23,900 nt of DNA, from positions 1 through 23,900 of IMG/VR virus record IMGVR_UViG_3300030685_000094; one strand, written 5' to 3'. This DNA comes from a virus. The translations under genes were made by a program, and so were the position numbers. The notes under the pieces are model-generated. The model searched no databases. It was not told where the DNA came from and worked only from the letters and a program-made list of their open reading frames with translations. Below, piece after piece: positions 1 through 10,310 of this stretch. How positions within the stretch are numbered: position 1 is the first letter of the stretch; every line of letters starts with the position of its first letter.

Positions 1-448
1 ATTCTAGTGTCTCTCGATGTTGTTTTGTGTTCTGGTCTTCTCTTAATGGTACTCTTCTAGGGAATACACTTAAGTAAGCATCAGATAAGTACATATTTCT
101 ACATCAAAGACTATTTTTTTCTGCTAGACTAGCTGAGTATGAAATCTCCATAAACTTTATTCGTGGATCGTGTCATAAACACCAAGCAGGAAAAGCTATA
201 GATACAGACTCAGTCTTTAGGCTTCTAGGAGGTATATTGATGATAAGTCTTTTAATCTCACCACTATATACTTTCTCTAGCTTCTCACAGATTAACTGTA
301 TATGCCAGTTCTCATCTAATACCTGCTTCTTTTCTTTTAGCCAGTAGTATTTAAGATACTCGTATAGACTTTCTCTCTGTGGTTTATGGTCTTCCTCTAG
401 TCTTCTTATAGCTAGTTCTTTTAATGCCTGTTCTTTTAGAGTTCCCAT
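1..448 (-). CDS. terL: Phage terminase large subunit, N-terminal part (cut by window edge)
   Basis: ATPase subunit of the DNA-packaging motor, which pumps DNA into the prohead. 149 residues are visible. The region around residues 49-130 matches the Terminase_6-type N-terminus: WHIQLICEKL, then RLIINIPPRSLKTES with a deviant Walker A (P73-PRSLK78-T79), then FPAWCLGHDPRIKF and SYSASLA. The glycine at residue 92 is a TGA codon (173-175) and sits where the family has Gly. The start ATG at 446-448 follows an AT-rich leader with no Shine-Dalgarno. The Walker B and nuclease domains lie outside the window. This protein is a different terminase type from the one at 8920-9570. Family call is secure; completeness cannot be judged. 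Confidence 0.88.
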
Positions 449-472
449 AAGGATTGTTCTAGTTAAATAAAA

Positions 473-541
473 TTATTCTTCTTGTTTACGAAAACATAAA
501 TAAGTTACTACAAAACATACTACAATTATTGCTGTTGTCAT
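473..541 (-). CDS. Possible 22-residue membrane peptide
   Basis: A short frame ATG to TAA, MTTAIIVVCFVVTYLCFRKQ plus two Glu, with one hydrophobic segment (residues 3-17) and a charged tail, located between the structural gene ending at 526 (16-bp overlap) and the terminase gene. Small holin-like or packaging-region peptides are common in phages, but nothing beyond the hydrophobic stretch supports this one. No function assigned. Confidence 0.35.
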   Translation of the reverse strand: MTTAIIVVCFVVTYLCFRKQEE

Positions 542-1896
542 TTTATTATGCTTTTAACAGTTAAATATGTACCAATTCCTCCTGCTGCTGCACCTAGTTT
601 TCCTTTATTGTTCTGTATAAACCTAGATATTGATGATGTACCTCATTTTTCTGATTTACTTGATAGATTTTCTATTATTGACATTATATTTGTTTGTTTC
701 TTTAGACTATCTGCTACTGCATTTCATCATATTTTATCATTTATAAGTGTATTTGGTATTTTTCTTATTGCCTGAACTGCTAGCTTTATAGGAGTATCTG
801 CTTCACTTGAGTATAGATTAGGAAACTCTCTTTTTACTAGAGTATCAAACTCTTTTCTACCATCTAATAATCCTATAGCATTCTTTTTAGGCTGTCATCA
901 ATATATATCCATAAATGCTTTCTTTACATTATTGAACTTGTTTTCCATAACTGTATCTCATTTGATAGATAATGGTATTTCAATCTTATTAAGATTTGAA
1001 TTTACTATCTTCTTACTAAAATTAAATGGATTTGCTTCTACTAGTTTTCTAAGATTATTTGCTTCTACATCTTCTGCTGATCTTGCTCTATTTATATTTT
1101 TTACAACCGTTTTACTTGGATTTATTCATATTGTTTGTGCTATTTTAGCCATATCTTTTTCTTGTTTTGTTGGTAATACACTTATTTTACCAAATATATT
1201 AGATTTTTTAAGTCATTGTGATGCTCTAAATTCCTCCTCTGATGGTGTCATCTTTGGCATAACATATTTTTCTAGTTGTTTTTTACTTGCTACGTTAGAT
1301 AATCAACCAAATGCACTTCATATACCAGCACCTATCAATGTCTCTTGTGGTGTTGCTAATCTTCATTCTGTCAATAGTGTATTTGCTTGAGTAGATACTG
1401 CACCACCTGCTGCTCATTTAAGTATTCTAGGAACTAGATTACCTGTAGGTCACATAATTCAAGCTGTGGCTAATGTACTTGGTATATTTTTACCAACTAT
1501 TTCTCAAACCTGGAACGCTCAACCTTGTTTAGCACTACCCAATAGTTTACTTGTAACTGATTCTGTACTTCAAGCAATAGGTTGGTAGTTATTAAATAGT
1601 TTCTTACCTGCCCAATCCATAGCTGATCCTGTAGTCTTTTCTGCGACCTTACCTAATCCAGAAAACAATCATACTGTAGGAGCTGCAAACTGTTGTACTG
1701 ATGATTGATTATATACGTCACTTCCACCAGCCCATTTATTAAATGAATCCATAGCACCAACAACTTTCTCACCAAATGTATTTCTAGGTGCTGTAGAGTC
1801 AAACATACCATTCTGTATTGCTGATTTGTCTACGAACTTCATACCAGTTGATACTGGCTGTGCTGCTGGCTGTACTGGTTTGTCTATGAATTTCAT
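526..1896 (-). CDS. Large virion-associated protein, function unknown
   Basis: 456 residues, open throughout when TGA is Gly (many TGA codons after residue 75). It starts MKFIDKPVQP and repeats the phrase as MKFVDKS at residue 19. The middle is rich in Gly/Ala with mildly hydrophobic segments (around ETLIGAGIGSAFGG), followed by charged helical sequence (MTPSEEEFRASQGL), and the C-terminus is again small-residue rich (GAAAGGIGTYL). This arrangement, together with its place between tail genes and the terminase, is like internal or ejection-type virion proteins, but I do not recognise the family. The preceding gene stops 22 nt upstream, so the two are probably cotranscribed. Confidence 0.7.
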
Positions 1897-1917
1897 ATTG
1901 TATAGTTATGGATTAAA

Positions 1918-3507
1918 TTATTGTTGTATTGCATTTGTACCATCAAATTTATATGTCTTACCATCTTTGGTAAATGTATCACCTGCTTTATATGTTTTCT
2001 TCGCATCATATACTGGTGTAGTTGTTGTTTGTTGTCCACCAGCATAAGATGTATATGGTTTAGATGTTCATCCTGCTTTAGACACTATATCATTAAGAAA
2101 TCTATCTACTGTATCTTTAGAATTTAATCCTCATATATTTCCTACTGAATCTGCTAATATCTTCCATTCTCACTCACTCATAGCTCCAAATGTTCATCCT
2201 GCTTTCTTTACATCCAAGAATTTATTTAATGTAAGATTGCTCTTTAAGAAATTCAAATCTCTACTTACATCTGGTAAATATAATACAGATGATAATGGTA
2301 GGTTAGGATTATTTGCCATAGCCGTCTTTATTCTATCTATTGCTGATACGGCTGCTAATTCAACTGTTCATTTAATTCTACTACCTGCTCATCAATTACC
2401 TCCACCACTTCAACCTGAACCTCATACTGGTATATCATATAAGTTTGTTTTTGGATTCCATTGGAATATATATTCGTTCTTACCTACTTTTCTTGTTATA
2501 GTTTTAGCTGCTTCTCATGTACCTGCATTACTCAATCCCTGCAATAATAATGCTTCTTGTGGGTCAAGTGTAGCTAGATACTCTTTCTGTTGCTTAGGTT
2601 CCATTCCTTTCAATGCAAGTGCTGCATTCTCGAAACCTGCTTTGTTTATATCTAATCCACTTGCTTCTGCTGCTGTCATTAGGTTATTTATACTCTCTAT
2701 ATAACTTGCTCCTGTCTTTTGATTTGCTGCTGCTGTACTCTTTATACTTTCTACTTGTCGATCATTAGCTCATTTCTGGTATGTTTCCATTTGTTTATTA
2801 AGTGCTTGTAATTCTGCACTATCCGCTCCTCTTAGTTCTGCATCTTTTAATGCTATAGCTGTTTGTCTAGCTAGGTCTAATTGGTTTATTGCTGCAGCTT
2901 TATTTTGCTCTATTATACCCTGAGATCTTGCTGCGGCACTTCATCTTCCACCACCACCAAAACTATATATATTCTGTTCTGCTTGTTTTTGTCTTTCAGA
3001 TTGTGATTGTAGTCTAGCTGAGTCTGTAGTATATTGTGCATCTAGTTGTTTCTTATATGCATCTAAAGCTGCTGCATCAGAAGTATTCTCTGTTGTTCTA
3101 GCTGTATCTATTTGTCCTTGTAATGCCGTTGTATCAAAAGGACTAACTATAGACTGTTTCTGTAAAGCATCTTGTGCTTGATACATATTATATCGTTCTG
3201 TCTCTGTTGGCTTCTTACCAGTAGCTTGCATCCTAGCATTTAATCTCATCAAGTAGTCTGATGGATTAGTATTATCATAAGCTAAATCATTAGTAAAAGT
3301 CTTACTAATAACTGGTTGTCCAGGAGTAGCTACTGTTGGTGCTTTCCTAGCATATCAAGGTTCTAGTCATAAATCACCAGTATTAGGACTAGATATGATA
3401 CCGTTTGACGGCACAGTAGTCCCAACTGGTGCTTCTACATATGCTCAGCCACCTATGGCTTCATACTTACCTGTTAATGGATTTAGCTTGTTCAATGGTG
3501 TTGCCAT
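1918..3507 (-). CDS. Virion structural protein with coiled coil and C-terminal carbohydrate-binding-like motif
   Basis: 529 residues, TAA stop, start ATG MATPLNKLNPLTGKYEAIGG after an in-frame TAA. Residues about 85-330 are rich in Gln, Ala and Lys with heptad-like spacing, suggesting a long alpha-helical or coiled-coil region. A Gly/Ser linker follows (SGGSGG-type, partly TGA-coded). The last 30 residues contain YDAKKTYKAGDTFTKDGKTY, which resembles the aromatic YxxxxxYxxGDxVxxxGxxY pattern of small chitin/carbohydrate-binding modules; this would suit host-surface binding. It lies between a tail-fibre-like gene and another structural gene. Structural role inferred from context; binding role speculative. 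Confidence 0.68.
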
Positions 3508-3528
3508 AAGTATATTTTAGAATGTAAA

Positions 3529-5136
3529 TTATATATTAACTAATATTTCTACTCCGTTTGTTCAATTATTACCTGCTGTTCATAAATTAACTCCTACTGT
3601 ACCTGCTATTCATCCTGTTCATCCTGTTAGGTTTACTGTACCTTTAGATGTCAATGTATGATAAATAAGATATAATATACCACCACTTCCTCCTGCTCCT
3701 CCTCAACCACTTCAGCTTTGTCCAACTATTCAGTTTCATCCATTACCACCTGTACCCCCGATAGAGTTTATAGTACCAGTAAAATTAACTATGTTAGCAC
3801 TTATCCATATAATACCAGCAGAAGATCCACTTCATCCACCACTTCATCCTATACTAGTTATATTTCCTCCTCAACCTCCTCAACCTCCTCAAGATGCCGC
3901 AACTTTATATTGTGTTGTAGTCCATCGTAATCAAGTCAAAGAACTATTTGTTGATGCTGGATTTATAATTAAACAAAGTATATCTACTATTGATAGGACT
4001 CTATTATAAAATGATCAACGAGTAGATATTGCTGATGTTCATCCAGTATTACCAAAACCTATTGTCCCATTAGCTCAATTACCTCCTGCTGTACTTGTTA
4101 TATTTACATAACTAGGATTAGATGCTACCCCATTTGTTCCTTCTCCTGCTGTACCATTACCTGTTCCTGATCATCCTGCTACACCTGCTACTCAAGCATT
4201 TAATGTACCTGCGTTTATTATTGTTCAGGCTGTTCAAGGAGTTGAACTAGCTGTATTACCATTACCTCCATTATTACCATTAAATTGGATTGTACCGTTT
4301 CCACTTAGTGTTCATTTAACATATATTTTATATCCATTAGGGTTTAATACTCCTGGACTTGTTACTGTTAGATTATTATAAAACATATCTGAAGATAAAC
4401 TTACTGATGTAGTTATTGTTACATCACCATCTCTACCATCACCAAATCATATTGTATATTGTGGTTTTAATGCTAAATTAGAGTTATCTACATATGTTTT
4501 AGTAGCCAATATGTTTGTATCTGGATATAATCTCATAGTTTCACTTGCTCCTGGATTTACTACAGTCTTAGTCAACCCACTACCTACCAACAACTTATCG
4601 TTTAGTGTCCCTGTTGTTGTATCGTTGTTTGTGATTGCCACTTTCTGATCTGCTCCACTACCACTAGCTAACTGACTAAGTGTTATTGCTGGGTTATTAT
4701 CATCCTTTAATGTCATATCTCCTGTAGCTTTAATCTCACTGTTTGTTATTGTTACATTTCCAAACTTATCTATAAGTGCTGTAGTATCTGCTTTACTGTT
4801 TACTGCTGTCATTATATCTTCCCAGAAAGCATAGTTGTTAGAAAATCTTACTACTGCTCCTGCTGCGTGGCTTTGTGTAGTATAGTCTATACTTGCACCT
4901 TTCCTTACAGCTATTGATGTTACATTGAAAGTCTTAGCTCCACTATTCCATCAATCTATCTTTGCTACCTGCATATTACTTTCACCAGGATTAACTACGA
5001 TATAGGAATACTTACCACTAGGCATAGTTGCTGTAGGTACACTGTTTACTGTTACTGAACCTGTACCACCACTCCAAGTTGATTGGAGGGTAGTCTGGTA
5101 ATCATCTTGCAAAGGTATTGTCAATAAATCACTCAT
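3529..5136 (-). CDS. Glycine-rich tail fibre / receptor-binding protein
   Basis: 535 residues. The N-terminal half (MSDLLTIPLQDDYQTTLQST...) looks like a fibre attachment and shaft domain, with ATKTYVDNSNLALK near residue 220, a phrase common in phage fibre proteins. The C-terminal half has the pattern VTSPGVLNPNGYKIYVKGTL followed by long Gly-rich, collagen-like or beta-solenoid stretches (runs of up to eight Gly). Codon use changes sharply: almost no TGA before about 4450, but frequent TGA-Gly from there to the end. The gene sits between the propeller protein and another tail protein. Expected to form the distal adhesion structure. Role inferred from composition, repeats and position. Confidence 0.78.
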
Positions 5137-5154
5137 CCTATCTATAATTAAGAA

Positions 5155-7110
5155 TTAAACTATGTTCGCAAATCAAAATACATCTATTGGTTCACCATCT
5201 ACACCTATTCTAGCTTTGTTTAGTATCCACGTTCATCCTGTACTACTCATCTTGAAGTTTATACTTGAACCTGTTGTATACAAAGGGATTCTAGCTACAA
5301 ACTGATATAAATATACTGCTTCTGTTTGAGCTGATCCTGTTAAGCTATCTACTCCTATTGGTCTTGTACCCAATGTTTCTGTTGGTTTAGTTTCGATAAT
5401 CATATCGTCTGTTATCATACCTCAACCTACTACTACTCAATCTACCTCTATATCTAGTTGTATATCAAAGTATTTGTTCTTTTCTCCTATTACATCTATG
5501 TACTCATATGTCTTGAATGTACCAGGCTCACCGAAATCAAAACTCTTTGTCTTTAGTTCGTGTGCAATAAGTTCACCATCATCATCAAATCACGCTTCAA
5601 TTTCATACATCTGGTCACTACTAGCACTAGCTAATGTATATTGATATTCACCACTTGAATTGATATAGAATCCATAATCATAAGCTGTTGGGTATGTATA
5701 TTGTGTCCACGCTTTAACCATAGCGTTATATACTAGAGTTGTATCTGGGATATTGTCTCCGTTAGTATCAAATGTGAAATAATAGTTCCCTAATCTCTTT
5801 ATGTACCATCAACAATTAGCGTTTAACTGCTTCTCTTCTATCTGGGTGGTTAGTTCTCTAACTGTCTCATCTAATGGCGCTGATTCTATCGTAGATGCTC
5901 AAGCACTCGTATATCTTTGTTGTAATGTATCTACACCTCTCTCAGTGAGATATACTAGACTATTTCATACATTTGCTATCGTTCTGTCTGAGTATCATCC
6001 TGTCTGACTATCTATTGGAGTTGCTTTAGGTATTATTTCTCATAATGATGATGTTTGTGTCAAATCTGCTGAATATATATTTCAAGACTTCATAACCAAA
6101 ATTAGATTTCCAAATCACGTCAATCAGTTTATTCTTCAAAGCTCATCTCATCATATAACATAATAATCAGTATCTATTACAGATCAATTAGCTGGAGCTA
6201 CAGATGAGTAAAATAAAGAACTTGTTGCGTTATCAACACCAGCTCAATATAATCTATCACTGACCATATTTATATATCTATATTTTGGTTGGTCTGGATA
6301 TTCTGTGTATGTTGTTCCATTCCATTTAGATACTGTTGCTATAGCTCATAATCAGAATGTACCAGCCATAAGTGTTGCTAAGTTTGTTCCTTCTGGTACG
6401 TTACTCCACAATAGACTTACCTCTGAGATACTTGTTATGTTTGCTGATGTGATTATGAAATGGTCCGTACTCCACACCACTATCTCTAGTTTACTTGTTA
6501 CTGTTCTTATTGCTGTCTGGATCTTTGTTGCTACATTAGCCATTGTTGTTACTCCTGTTGAGAAGTTTATCCCTGATATATCTCTCTTAGTCCCGTCTAT
6601 CTTAAGTGTTATAGCTCCATCTGTTATAGCTGTCCATGTTCCTATAGTTGAGTTACCTGTCCCACAAGTAAGAAATCCAGGAGTAAATCCATCCAATCCA
6701 GCATAACTATCTACACCATTCGTAAGATAGATAGCGTTTCTGTAGACTGCAAAATCTCGTCTAGTTCTTCGTGTCTCTTGTCCTATATTCTTCTCAAACT
6801 CACTTAAACTTGATTTGATGCTTGTTCGATCTGAGCTTGTTTCATCATATACATATATATCTGTACCACTAGCACATATTGCTTGTGTTTCTAATGTATC
6901 GTCTCTTTGAAAAAAGAAGTAGGATGTTATAGGCTTATTACTTCCTACAGCACTACCAAACTTCTTGATTCCATATCTTGTTTGTATCTGTCACTTCTGG
7001 TTGTAAAACATATTCTTTGCAACAGAAAATTGATTGTCTCCTATATCACTTGATGTGCTTAGGTTTAATCATCACTTAAAGTTGTTAATGCTAATTGGTT
7101 TTACGGACAT
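5155..7110 (-). CDS. Beta-propeller-like virion protein (tail/DNA-stabilisation type)
   Basis: 651 residues from MSVKPISINNFKGGLNLSTS to a TAA at 5155. The N-terminus (FKGGLN..., RYGIKKFGS) and the repeated short strands (GTDIYVYD, FAVYRNAIYLTNG, YINMVSDRLYGAG, LFYSSV, LILVMKSGNIY) are typical of phage structural proteins that fold as a beta-propeller at the portal/tail junction. TGA codons interrupt it at several places and give Gly in turns (for example GFYINSSGEY lies between two). It is the third gene of the late block, after a head-tail adaptor, which fits a tail-tube or stabilisation role. Family-level assignment is by pattern only. Confidence 0.75.
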
Positions 7111-7139
7111 ATTGTTTTATACTCTACACACAGTAAAAG

Positions 7140-7164
7140 CCGATTAAACTCTAGGTATCATCGG
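7140..7164 (-). terminator. Weak inverted repeat between adaptor and propeller genes
   Basis: Arms CCGAT (7140-7144) and ATCGG (7160-7164) with a 15-nt loop. It is flanked by TTTT on the minus strand and by a run of seven T on the plus strand (after 7168). Five base pairs is weak. It might attenuate the late transcript between 7196 and 7110, or act on antisense transcription. Confidence 0.2.
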
Positions 7165-7195
7165 TAAACTTTTTTTAGTAAATTACGTTATCTCT

Positions 7196-7819
7196 CTATC
7201 AATTATTACATCTTTGGGAGCTAAATGTTAAACTCTCATCATCATACATATCCATCCCAAATAATCAGTTGATACAATCATTAAACTGAATCATCAACAT
7301 ATTGGCTTTAGCCTGCTTCTCTACTGACAACATAGCCAAATAAGATGCATACAAACATATAGCTTCATCATAGTCCTTTGGGAGTATACTATCTTGTGCA
7401 TCTGTTATCTTTGGTAGTTTCTTCCTATATATCATCTGGATTTCTAGTCCTGCATCTGCTATTGGGTAGAATCATATCTTACCATCATAAATGTAATAAG
7501 CTGTTGGTGTTCCTGTGTTCTGTGTAAGTCTTAGTACTTGGTTTCTTGTTGTCTTACCTATAGCCATAGTACCTACTAACATACCATCCTCCTCTAATCT
7601 TACGAAGTCTTCAGGGATAGCATACATAGCTGATCCATCTATAACTAATGTTGTAAGTTGTTCACACTCTTTTCGTTGATAATTACCTTTCCTTTGTACT
7701 TTATTATATGCTTCATTTATGAAAAAATCTAAGGTAGGATTATCTCGTACATTAGCATTAGGATCTATCTTCATATAGGTTGTTCTTGTTCTTGTTCTTA
7801 GGTTTACTAGACTGCTCAT
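7196..7819 (-). CDS. Head-tail adaptor (gp4/gp6-like connector)
   Basis: 207 residues. The sequence follows the usual adaptor pattern: an N-terminal helix with FFINEAYNKVQRKGNYQRK, then YAIPEDFVRLEEDGML, then GTPTAYYIYDGKIGFYPIAD, IQMIYRKKLPKITDAQDSIL and PKDYDEAICLYASYLAML. This is the layout of connector proteins that dock under the portal. The first 115 residues contain no TGA; then TGA encodes Gly at 7472 inside DGKIGFYP. The frame ends TGA-TAG, so the last residue is a TGA-Gly. A promoter lies just upstream (7881-7907). First gene of the late structural block. Confidence 0.78.
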
Positions 7820-7880
7820 AGGGATTCTTTTAGAAATTAAATCGCCTTAGAGTTCCTTGGGGGATTATTCTATTGCTCAC

Positions 7881-7907
7881 ATTATAGTTTTTTTTATCTA
7901 CAGTCAA
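7881..7907 (-). promoter_or_regulatory. Sigma70-type promoter for late structural genes
   Basis: On the minus strand: TTGACT (7902-7907), a 15-nt A-rich spacer, TATAAT (7881-7886). It starts right after the stop of the small terminase gene (7911) and about 60 nt before the adaptor start at 7819. The spacer is a little short, but both boxes are near consensus. It would separate expression of the structural block from the upstream packaging genes. Confidence 0.6.
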
Positions 7908-7910
7908 GAT

Positions 7911-8309
7911 TTATTTCTTGATGAACGCTAAAAGTTCTTCAGGTGTAGCGTTCTTTATATCTATCTCTACCTTAGACTCTTGGATTATCCTTTGCGTGGC
8001 TTTTCATTCTACTCTGTCTACTATATCTTGACAGGCTCTAAGTTTAGTATCATCTTTCTCTGCTGTTGTAGCAATTACGTAGATCATATCCTTAGCAACT
8101 TGGAGTCTGTCCTCTATAGCTTTCTTTATGTTAGGCTTTGTTAAGTTCTCACTACCTATTGCTCTTGCACTTCATTCTGTTGTTTTCTTATATACATTCT
8201 TTACAGCTTGGGTAGCATTACCACTCTTTACTACTTCATTAACAAACTTCTCTTGCTTGATAGTAAGTTTAGTTCTTGGTTTACTTTGTTTCTTTTTTAC
8301 TACTACCAT
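7911..8309 (-). CDS. terS: Terminase small subunit (Terminase_2-like)
   Basis: 132 residues. It matches the small-terminase plan: basic N-terminus, LTIKQEKFVNEVVKSGNATQ (helix-turn-helix), AVKNVYKK, then SARAIGSENLTKPNIKKAIE, and an acidic oligomerisation region (LRACQDIVDRVEGKATQRII). The protein recognises the packaging site and recruits the large subunit. Only one or two TGA-Gly codons are used. It is clearly related to the damaged copy at 9564-9939 but divergent in sequence. No TerL follows it directly; the adaptor gene does. It is probably the working copy because its frame is intact. Confidence 0.85.
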
Positions 8310-8333
8310 ATTTATTCTTTACTGATTAAAAAT

Positions 8334-8654
8334 TTATCTAGCTTCTAATTCTTTTATTAGTTCTAATACATTCTTATCTCCTATCCATAGTTGTACTTCT
8401 TTCTCATCCATATGCTTAGCTTGGAGTTCGTCTATCTCTTTTAGATATGCTTCTATATCTGCTTCGTTTTCTATCTTACCATCAGCATTCTTTTCATACT
8501 TGTCTGCTATTGCCGTATGCTCCATAAACGGCATCTCTTTCTTTACTATCTCCATAAGTTTACCATCTTTCATAGTTAGCTTTGCTCCATTTACTGTTAC
8601 GTTTTCACCATCAATAGTTAATGCTACTAGTTTATCAAATTGCATCTTTTTCAT
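8334..8654 (-). CDS. Conserved-looking hypothetical protein, 106 residues
   Basis: Open from MKKMQFDKLVALTIDGENVT to TAA without any TGA, so it reads the same in the standard code. It has a beta-rich N-terminal third (short strands around TIDGENVTVNGAKLTMKDGK) and a charged, Glu/Lys-rich helical C-terminus ending ELIKELEAR. No motif recognised. It lies between the small-terminase gene and the duplicated small gene at 8667-8879, in the same orientation. Confidence 0.7.
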   Translation of the reverse strand: MKKMQFDKLVALTIDGENVTVNGAKLTMKDGKLMEIVKKEMPFMEHTAIADKYEKNADGKIENEADIEAYLKEIDELQAKHMDEKEVQLWIGDKNVLELIKELEAR

Positions 8655-8666
8655 AAGTATATATAT

Positions 8667-8879
8667 TTATAATTTAAAACATTTCTTTCTCTGAACTCGT
8701 GTCCAGAATTGTTGCATATTGTAATCACTTAACTTTCTATGGTCACATTCACATTCTTCTGAGTGGGTGCTAAACTTAACCTGATCTCTAAACTCTATCA
8801 TCAGATCCATACATACTCTAGCTCTTTTATCTTGTAGTTCTTCGTATGTCATACGTTCCCTTACTCACTGTTGTCACAT
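8667..8879 (-). CDS. Small protein, paralogue of 10520-10720
   Basis: 70 residues if read from the upstream ATG at 8877-8879 (MGQQGVRERMTYEELQ, with two TGA-Gly). A shorter reading starts at 8852. It shares a pattern with the product of 10520-10720: MDxxIEFxxQxK, then TxSE, then DYxxxxFxxxxxRK. Cys and His residues (SEECECDHRK) could bind metal. It lies downstream of a 107-bp exact repeat, as does its paralogue, so the two genes look like copies from one duplication that have since diverged. Function unknown. Confidence 0.65.
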
Positions 8880-8898
8880 AGGATTTAATAATATGTGA

Positions 8899-9005
8899 TA
8901 AATAACTTATATATATATTTTACTTTAGTATTTTCAATAGCATATCATATCTAATTTTATCTATATAACTTTCTGCTCCATTCTCTCTTATACTTTGTAT
9001 CTCTT
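8899..9005. repeat. 107-bp exact direct repeat, copy 1
   Basis: Identical over 107 bp to 10739-10845 (offset 1840 bp). It contains the last 27 codons and stop of the truncated large terminase (8920-9570) plus 21 bp downstream. In copy 2 the same bases are the natural 3' end of the gene at 10760-10957. Identity stops abruptly at both edges. A gene-tail duplication or recombination is implied; a metagenome assembly join is the alternative. Confidence 0.95.
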
Positions 9006-9570
9006 CTTTAATTGGTCTTATGAATGTAGAATATAGATGTCATTTATCTGGATTACATCACATTATTATCTTACCAACTATATTGTATTGCTTTATCTTC
9101 TCTGTTGGTCTTGATTTGATAATATTTATAGCTTTTAGTTCTACCTCTTGTGCTTCATCTATAAATGCATATGTAATCTCATATCATCATAGCCAGTTAA
9201 ATTCTGTATCTGTTGATTGTGTTTTTAATGGTACAAAAAATAACTTACTTCAATTAGAATAAGTAAGCTCTTTAGTCTGCATATTCAACACATAATCAAT
9301 ATCTTTCTTCAGTCAATGTGCTGATAATACTTTTGTTATAGTCAAAAGAGATGTCTTTCTAAGGTCATCCCATTCTCTTCTTCATATCAACCAGACTATT
9401 CAAGGCATCTGGATACAAGTAATATTTATTATCTCAGCTATTCACCAAGTCTTTCATCATCTAGCTCATCATCAAAATAATATCTCTGTTATAAGAGGAT
9501 TATTAAAACTATGTAATAGCTCTCATTGCTTCTTTGTTATCTTGAGTTGTAGTTCTCAGTCTTTTATCAT
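8920..9570 (-). CDS. Truncated terminase large subunit: ATPase domain fused to a duplicated gene tail
   Basis: 216 residues, about half the usual length of a large terminase. It has a Q-motif-like ITKKQGELLHSF, Walker A GGGARGGKT (residues 33-41, all five Gly by TGA), the region WLIGRREWDDL, the NGS strand (TYSNGSKLFF), STDTEFNWLGGY, Walker B YAFIDEAQE (D138, E139) and the coupling segment MGCNPDKGHLYSTFIRP. The RNase H-like nuclease domain that should follow is missing. After FIRPIKE the protein continues with the 27-residue tail of the gene at 10760-10957 through the 107-bp repeat. The start ATG overlaps the upstream stop as ATGATAA (9564-9570). It may be inactive, or an ATPase-only helper. 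Confidence 0.85.
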
Positions 9571-9939
9571 TCATCGTTGATGGTTACTGATATAGATTTT
9601 ATATTCTCTAATCCTGTGTGTTCTACCTTTGATTGTTCTACTAGTTTATATCCAGCACGATCAAGAACATCCTTACATGCATTAAGTTTTACTGCTGCTG
9701 GAATCTTCTTTCACTTCACCAAATCCATAACAGTATCAGCTGCAATTTGTGAGTTATTCTTGAAATACTCTACTATTGTAGGTTTTTTTACGTTTTCTAT
9801 ACCAATTCCTGCTGCTGTTCAATAAGTAGCTTTAGGATAAGCTTTCATAGCTGACTTAACTTTATTACCTGTCTTTAGGTATTCATCAGCAAATATCTTT
9901 TTGTTTCATTGTTAGTTGGGGATTCTTTGCTTTTGGCAT
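9564..9939 (-). CDS. Second terminase small subunit, interrupted by a one-base frameshift
   Basis: Two frames together give a typical Terminase_2 small subunit of about 124 residues. The first reads MPKAKNPQLTMKQK from ATG 9937-9939, which overlaps the upstream stop as TAATG. The second reads IFADEYLKTGNKVKSAMKAY, then GIGIENVKKPTIVEYF and LNACKDVLDRAGYKLVEQ, ending TGA-TAA at 9564. The frames meet at a run of five A on the coding strand (forward T 9898-9902); removing one A restores a single frame. The cause is therefore a homopolymer sequencing error, a real mutation, or +1 slippage. The second frame has no ATG near its start. It is translationally coupled to the truncated large subunit. 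Confidence 0.78.
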
Positions 9940-10310
9940 TATTTTAGCTTAGATATTAAAACATCTCTGTACCATCATCCAAATGGTTTCTTACTAAACT
10001 TCTCTGTATATTCCTTTCTTAGTTCTTCTATTGTCTTTTCTTTGCTTAGTTCTTCTATTGATTCTGGTGTTATTTTTCAGCTCTTAATATATTCTATATT
10101 ATATATTGTCTTACCAAATACTAATTCCTTTACTTCATCCATAATATCTTGTGCTGCAGGATCTTGATATTTTATATTCAATAGATTTTTATAGAAGTCT
10201 TCTAGATCAGCTATTACTTCGTTTATTGTTGGTAATATATCCATACTCTTTAGGTTGAGATTCCAATTTAAGATATACTTTAAGTGCTTTAGTTTCTCTA
10301 TAGCTGTCAT
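9939..10310 (-). CDS. Hypothetical protein with C-terminal GWxxxxL motif
   Basis: 123 residues from MTAIEKLKHLKYILNWNLNL to a TAA overlapping the next start. One TGA-Gly at 10077 (YIKSGKITPES). The C-terminus EELRKEYTEKFSKKPFGGWY followed by RDVLISKLK matches a short motif seen in many phage proteins (a Tyr-x-x-x-x-Gly/Ser-Lys-Lys-Pro-x-x-x-Trp helix pair), of unknown role. The rest is charged and helical. It belongs to a chain of coupled genes (TAATG overlaps at both ends) leading to the terminase pair, so a DNA-packaging or DNA-binding role is possible but not shown. Confidence 0.7.

Noticed and set aside
548-6706. Plus-strand open frames opposite the left arm (for example 932-1390, 2237-2704, 6305-6706)
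   Set aside because: They lie antisense to minus-strand genes with clear family motifs, have no domain features, and arise because TCA and AT-rich codons give few stops on the other strand.
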